From UBA7887 sp964408735 (GTDB lineage: Bacteria; Pseudomonadota; Alphaproteobacteria; UBA7887), in assembly GCA_964408735.1 (NCBI GenBank), contig CAYPAX010000144.1, positions 1 through 8,260 on the forward strand: a DNA stretch of 8,260 nt, written 5' to 3'. Below are positions 5,058-8,260 of this stretch, one piece after another. Within the stretch, counting starts at the first letter, position 1, and every line of letters begins with the position of its first letter. The position numbers were made by a program, and so were the translations under genes. A model generated the notes under the pieces. The model was not told the DNA's origin and made no database searches. It saw only the letters and a program-made list of their open reading frames with translations.

Positions 5058-6264
5058 CCGCGAGCTCGGCCCCGTCCCAGGCCCGCGCCAGCAAGGCGGC
5101 GAAGCCGCCGCCCAACACCGTCATCGCCGCCATCGCCAGGAACACCTGACCCGCGACCGCGGCATAGAGCGCACCCGCCGCCATCATCGTCAAGGCCAGC
5201 ACCGCCCCCATGGCGATCGCCGAATAGAGCGCCTGGGCGCCGGCCGATACAGTATCGGGCACGGCGCGCTGCAGGAACGCCATGGCGGCAAGGTGGGTGC
5301 AGCCGAAAGTCGCCGCGTGCAACAGCTGAACCAGGGCCAGGGCCCAGAGCTCCGTGGTCAGGCCGGTGACCAGCCAGCGCAGCACCCCCGCCGCCGCCCC
5401 GAGGCCGAGTAGCGGCACGATACCGACCCGGCGCACCACGGCGCCGGCAAAGGCGAACAGCACGATCTCCACCACCACGCCTTCGGCCCAGAGCAGGCCG
5501 ATGGTGCCCTCGCCCAGGCCCGCCGCGCGCCAGTGCAAGGTGGCAAAGCCGTAAAAGGCGGCGTGGCTGCATTGCACCAGGCTGGCGGCGGCGAGAAACA
5601 GCAGGAAGGGGCGGCTCTGCAACAGGCGGCGATAGGAGCCGTGGCCCCGTGCGACGGGCGGCAGGCGTACGTCGGGCAGGCCTGTCGCGGCGAGCACGAT
5701 GAGCACGCCGGCGCCGAGCATCAGGACGGGAATCCAGGCCTCGCTGCGTCCCGCCAGCCAGGCGCCACCGCCCGAAGCAGCGGCAATGAAGGTGATCGAG
5801 CCCCAGAGGCGCACGCGGCCATAGTCGAAGCGGCTGATCTGCGCCGCCAGCAAGGTCACGTTCTCGATCATCGGCAAGAGCGGCGGGAACACGAAGCCGG
5901 TCAGCATGGCACCGAGGCAAAGGGCCCAGAAGGGTCCCGCCGAGGCATAGAAGGCGAAAGCCGCCAGCGCGGCGCAGGCGAGGCCCAGCATCACGCGGCG
6001 GCGCGCGCCGAGACGGTCCGCGAGGCTCGCAAACAAAGGGCTGCCGACCACCTTGCTCCAGGTCGAGAGCGCCAATAGCAGGCCGATTTCGCCTGCCTCG
6101 AGGCCGCGGCTCGACAGCCAGATCGGCCAGTAAGGCCCATACAGCCCGATCATCAGGAATGCCGCGCCATAGAACGTCGCCAGGCGCACCGGCACCGGCA
6201 CGGGCAGGCGCCCGACGATCAAGCGCGGGCCGAGCTGCGATTCCCTTTCAGGGGTGTCAGACAT
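5035..6264 (-). CDS. MFS transporter, phenylpropionate permease (HcaT/PPP) family-like
   Basis: This is a 409-residue inner membrane permease with about twelve hydrophobic helices in two six-helix halves, joined by a loop near residues 195-218. FYGAAFLMIGLYGPYWPIWLSS at 31-52 opens the first helix. SPLFASLADRLGARRRVM at 75-92 is the MFS motif A region between helices 2 and 3. YGRVRLWGSITFI at 148-160 is typical of the HcaT-like PPP family, and HAATFGCTHLAAMAFLQ at 316-332 is a second conserved stretch. Members are thought to be proton symporters, but the substrate is unknown here because no aromatic catabolic genes are nearby. ATG 6264 was chosen because the MFS core begins soon after. Upstream in-frame ATGs at 6303 and 6378 would add low-complexity Arg-rich sequence, and the latter overlaps polA. 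No clear Shine-Dalgarno was seen. Confidence 0.9.
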   Translation of the reverse strand: MSDTPERESQLGPRLIVGRLPVPVPVRLATFYGAAFLMIGLYGPYWPIWLSSRGLEAGEIGLLLALSTWSKVVGSPLFASLADRLGARRRVMLGLACAALAAFAFYASAGPFWALCLGAMLTGFVFPPLLPMIENVTLLAAQISRFDYGRVRLWGSITFIAAASGGGAWLAGRSEAWIPVLMLGAGVLIVLAATGLPDVRLPPVARGHGSYRRLLQSRPFLLFLAAASLVQCSHAAFYGFATLHWRAAGLGEGTIGLLWAEGVVVEIVLFAFAGAVVRRVGIVPLLGLGAAAGVLRWLVTGLTTELWALALVQLLHAATFGCTHLAAMAFLQRAVPDTVSAGAQALYSAIAMGAVLALTMMAAGALYAAVAGQVFLAMAAMTVLGGGFAALLARAWDGAELAVTKPPSA

Positions 6265-6370
6265 AGGTGGGAGGTCTTTCGCTAGGCGCCGGGCGGCGGC
6301 CATCCTTGCATGATTCCGAGGCTGTTGCGCGCCCCTCGACTCCTCCGGCTGCCTACGGCATGGTCGAGCC
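6265..6370. other. Divergent intergenic region between MFS permease and polA
   Basis: This 106-base spacer must hold the start signals of two divergent genes. No strong -35/-10 pair and no clear Shine-Dalgarno for either gene was found. A four-codon reading frame (ATG at 6360, stop TGA at 6372-6374) overlaps the polA start codon. Confidence 0.4.
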
Positions 6371-8260
6371 ATGAGCAAGAATGCGAACGGCCGTCACACC
6401 TGTCTTGTCGATGGCTCGGGATTTCTCTTCCGGGCCTTTCATGCCCTGCCGCCTCTGACCCGGGCGGACGGCACGCCGGTCAATGCGGTGCTCGGCTTCT
6501 GCAACATGCTCTACAAGCTGGCGAGCGAGATCGACTGCGATGCCGTCGTGGTATTGTTCGACACCAAGCGAGCCACCTTCCGCAACGACATCTATGCCGA
6601 CTACAAGGCCAACCGGCCGCCGCCGCCCGAGGAGCTGATTCCGCAATTCCCGCTGGTGCGCGACGCCACCCGCGCCTTCGGGCTGCACGCCATCGAGCGA
6701 GAGGGCTACGAGGCCGACGACCTCATCGCCACCTACGCCGCGCAAGCCGTGGCGGCGGGCGGGCGCGCGACCATCGTCTCGTCGGACAAAGACCTGATGC
6801 AGCTGGTCGGCGACGGCGTGGTCATGATGGATCCCATCCGCATGACCGAGATCGGGCCCGAGCAGGTGGCGGAAAAGTTCGGCGTGGCGCCCGATAAAGT
6901 GGTCGAGGTGCAGGCGCTGGCCGGCGATTCCACCGACAACGTGCCTGGCGTTCCCGGCATCGGGGTGAAGACCGCGGCGCAGCTCATCGGCGAATATGGC
7001 GACCTCGACGCGCTGCTCGCCCGCGCCGAGGAGATCAAGCAGCCGAAACGGCGCCAGACCCTGATCGACAATGCCGAGCTGGCGAGGATTAGCCTGCAAC
7101 TCGTAACCCTCGACCGTGAGGTTCCGGTCGACGATCCGCTGGACGCCTTCGGCCCCATGTCGCTCGACCCGGAGGTGCTGGTCCCCTTCCTCGAAGCGCA
7201 GAACTTCGACCGGCTGCTGGCGCGGCTGCGCGCCGAACACGGCTGGGAGGCGCACGACAGCGGTGCCGAGGCGCCGGGCGCCGCACCACAACCGACGGAA
7301 ACGTCCTACGAGCTCGTCACCGATCTTGCCGCGCTGGAAGGCTGGGCCGAAGCCGCCTATGGGGCAGGCCGGGTCGCGGTCGATACCGAGACCACCGGGC
7401 TCGATGCCATGCAGGCCGAGCTGGTCGGCGTGTCGCTTTGCATCGAGCCGGGTCACGCCTGCTACATCCCGCTGGCCCACCGACCTGCCGACGGCGACCT
7501 GATGGGCGAGATGCCGCAGCAGATCCCGCTGGCGGACGCACTCGGCGTGCTCAAACCGCTGCTCGAGGACCCGGCTGTCATGAAGGTTGGCCAGAACCTC
7601 AAATACGACATGCTGATCCTGGCGCGGGAGCCCTACGACATCGCCATTGCACCGCTCGACGACACCATGCTGATGTCCTTCGTGCTCGACGCGGGTGCCC
7701 ACGGCCACGGCATGGACGAGCTGTCCCAGCTCCACCTCGGTCATGCCACGATACCCATCAAGAGCCTGATCGGCAGCGGCAAGTCTCAGATCACCTTCGA
7801 CATGGTACCTGTGGACGATGCCCGCGATTATGCCGCCGAGGATGCGGATATCACCTTGCGGCTCGACCATGTCTTGAAGCCACGCTTGGTTGCCGAACAT
7901 ATGGTCAGCGTTTACGAGACCATGGAGCGCCCGCTCGCCCCGGTTCTGGTCGCCATGGAAGGCCGCGGCATTCTGGTCGACCGGGCCGAGCTGGCGCGAC
8001 TTTCCGCCGACTTCGCCACGCGGATGAGCGCGCTGGAAGTGGATATTCACAAGCTCGCCGGCCACCCCTTCACGATCGCCTCGCCGAAGCAGCTTGGCGA
8101 GGTGCTGTTCGGCGAGATGGGCCTGCCCGGGGCCAAGAAGACCAAGACCGGCGCCTATGCCACGGGCGCCGACATTCTCGAAGACCTCGCCGGCCAGGGC
8201 CACGACCTGCCCGCGCGGGTGCTCGACTGGCGCCAGCTCGCCAAGCTCAAAAGCACCTAT
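6371..8260 (+). CDS. polA: DNA polymerase I (partial, runs off the window)
   Basis: The frame is open for 630 codons from ATG 6371 to the last base. Residues 1-285 are the 5'-3' exonuclease/flap nuclease: D14 in VDGSG, LFDTK at 62-66, EADD at 114-117, SSDKD at 137-141 and GDSTDNVPGVPGIGVKTA at 185-202, which contains the helix-hairpin-helix. Residues about 310-510 are a 3'-5' proofreading exonuclease with all acidic residues present: D338 and E340 in VDTETTG, N409 and D413 in GQNLKYD, and Y487 and D491 in YAAEDADIT. The polymerase domain then begins (ERPLAPVLVAMEGRGILVD at 519-537, KKTKTGAYATGADILEDLA at 589-607, RQLAKLKSTY at 621-630). The window ends before palm motifs A-C, so roughly the last 300 residues are missing. 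The enzyme fills gaps and removes RNA primers during replication and repair. No good Shine-Dalgarno precedes the ATG. Confidence 0.97.
   Translation, partial: MSKNANGRHTCLVDGSGFLFRAFHALPPLTRADGTPVNAVLGFCNMLYKLASEIDCDAVVVLFDTKRATFRNDIYADYKANRPPPPEELIPQFPLVRDATRAFGLHAIEREGYEADDLIATYAAQAVAAGGRATIVSSDKDLMQLVGDGVVMMDPIRMTEIGPEQVAEKFGVAPDKVVEVQALAGDSTDNVPGVPGIGVKTAAQLIGEYGDLDALLARAEEIKQPKRRQTLIDNAELARISLQLVTLDREVPVDDPLDAFGPMSLDPEVLVPFLEAQNFDRLLARLRAEHGWEAHDSGAEAPGAAPQPTETSYELVTDLAALEGWAEAAYGAGRVAVDTETTGLDAMQAELVGVSLCIEPGHACYIPLAHRPADGDLMGEMPQQIPLADALGVLKPLLEDPAVMKVGQNLKYDMLILAREPYDIAIAPLDDTMLMSFVLDAGAHGHGMDELSQLHLGHATIPIKSLIGSGKSQITFDMVPVDDARDYAAEDADITLRLDHVLKPRLVAEHMVSVYETMERPLAPVLVAMEGRGILVDRAELARLSADFATRMSALEVDIHKLAGHPFTIASPKQLGEVLFGEMGLPGAKKTKTGAYATGADILEDLAGQGHDLPARVLDWRQLAKLKSTY

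Noticed and set aside
6265..6378. N-terminal extension of the MFS permease from upstream ATGs
   Set aside because: The extension is Arg-rich and low-complexity, reaches into polA and precedes a normal MFS N-terminus.
6353..8203. 616-codon open frame on the minus strand
   Set aside because: It is antisense to polA, whose motifs are unmistakable; the translation is His/Gln/Gly/Arg-rich with no recognisable domain, as expected from a high-GC antisense frame.
1..8260. CRISPR arrays, tRNA or rRNA genes, insertion sequences
   Set aside because: No short regularly spaced repeats, cloverleaf-like segments, transposase motifs or terminal inverted repeats were found on reading both strands.

Overview
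The window looks like a chromosome segment of a high-GC alphaproteobacterium, possibly Rhodospirillales-like. Support for this is a stand-alone zf-CHCC (NDUFS6-type) protein, a YadG-like ABC ATPase, an HcaT/PPP-type MFS permease and a proteobacterial-type polA, all GC-rich (73% in one hand-counted 60-base line of polA). The lineage is an inference from gene content; no rRNA or other phylogenetic marker is present.

Left part (1-2845): an accessory island with three consecutive + strand genes. A frame-disrupted modular gene (about 18-1402) ends in a hydrophobic C-terminal domain that resembles polymorphic or pore-forming toxins. A small three-helix membrane protein (1441-1896) follows 38 bases later and is the natural candidate for its immunity protein. 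Next comes a second modular gene (1970-2845) carrying the same N-terminal modules but no toxin domain. Two module types recur. Module A is a peptidoglycan-binding-like repeat, often introduced by a Gly/Ala-rich FPAASLAGGS...VGKGGGN lead. Module B is about 95 residues with a conserved FLDA-x-GR strand-turn. A 138-bp direct repeat (53-190 and 2638-2775) lies inside module A of both genes. The first gene therefore holds the 3' half and the second the 5' half of what may have been one A-B-A-B-toxin gene. GC content falls sharply over the toxin tip and the membrane protein (to about 30% in one 60-base line), which suggests a horizontally acquired toxin/immunity cassette.

Right part (2951-8260): ordinary core-type genes. 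A sterol desaturase/fatty acid hydroxylase family membrane protein (2951-3772, +) converges on a YadG-like ABC transporter ATPase (3838-4800, -). The ATPase is divergent from a 55-residue zf-CHCC zinc-finger protein (4890-5057, +), whose last 23 bases overlap the end of a convergent MFS permease (5035-6264, -). DNA polymerase I (polA, from 6371, +) diverges from the permease and runs off the right edge before its catalytic palm motifs. No tRNA, rRNA, CRISPR array, insertion sequence or convincing intrinsic terminator was seen.

The most interesting element is the modular toxin/immunity island with its permuted, repeat-flanked gene halves.
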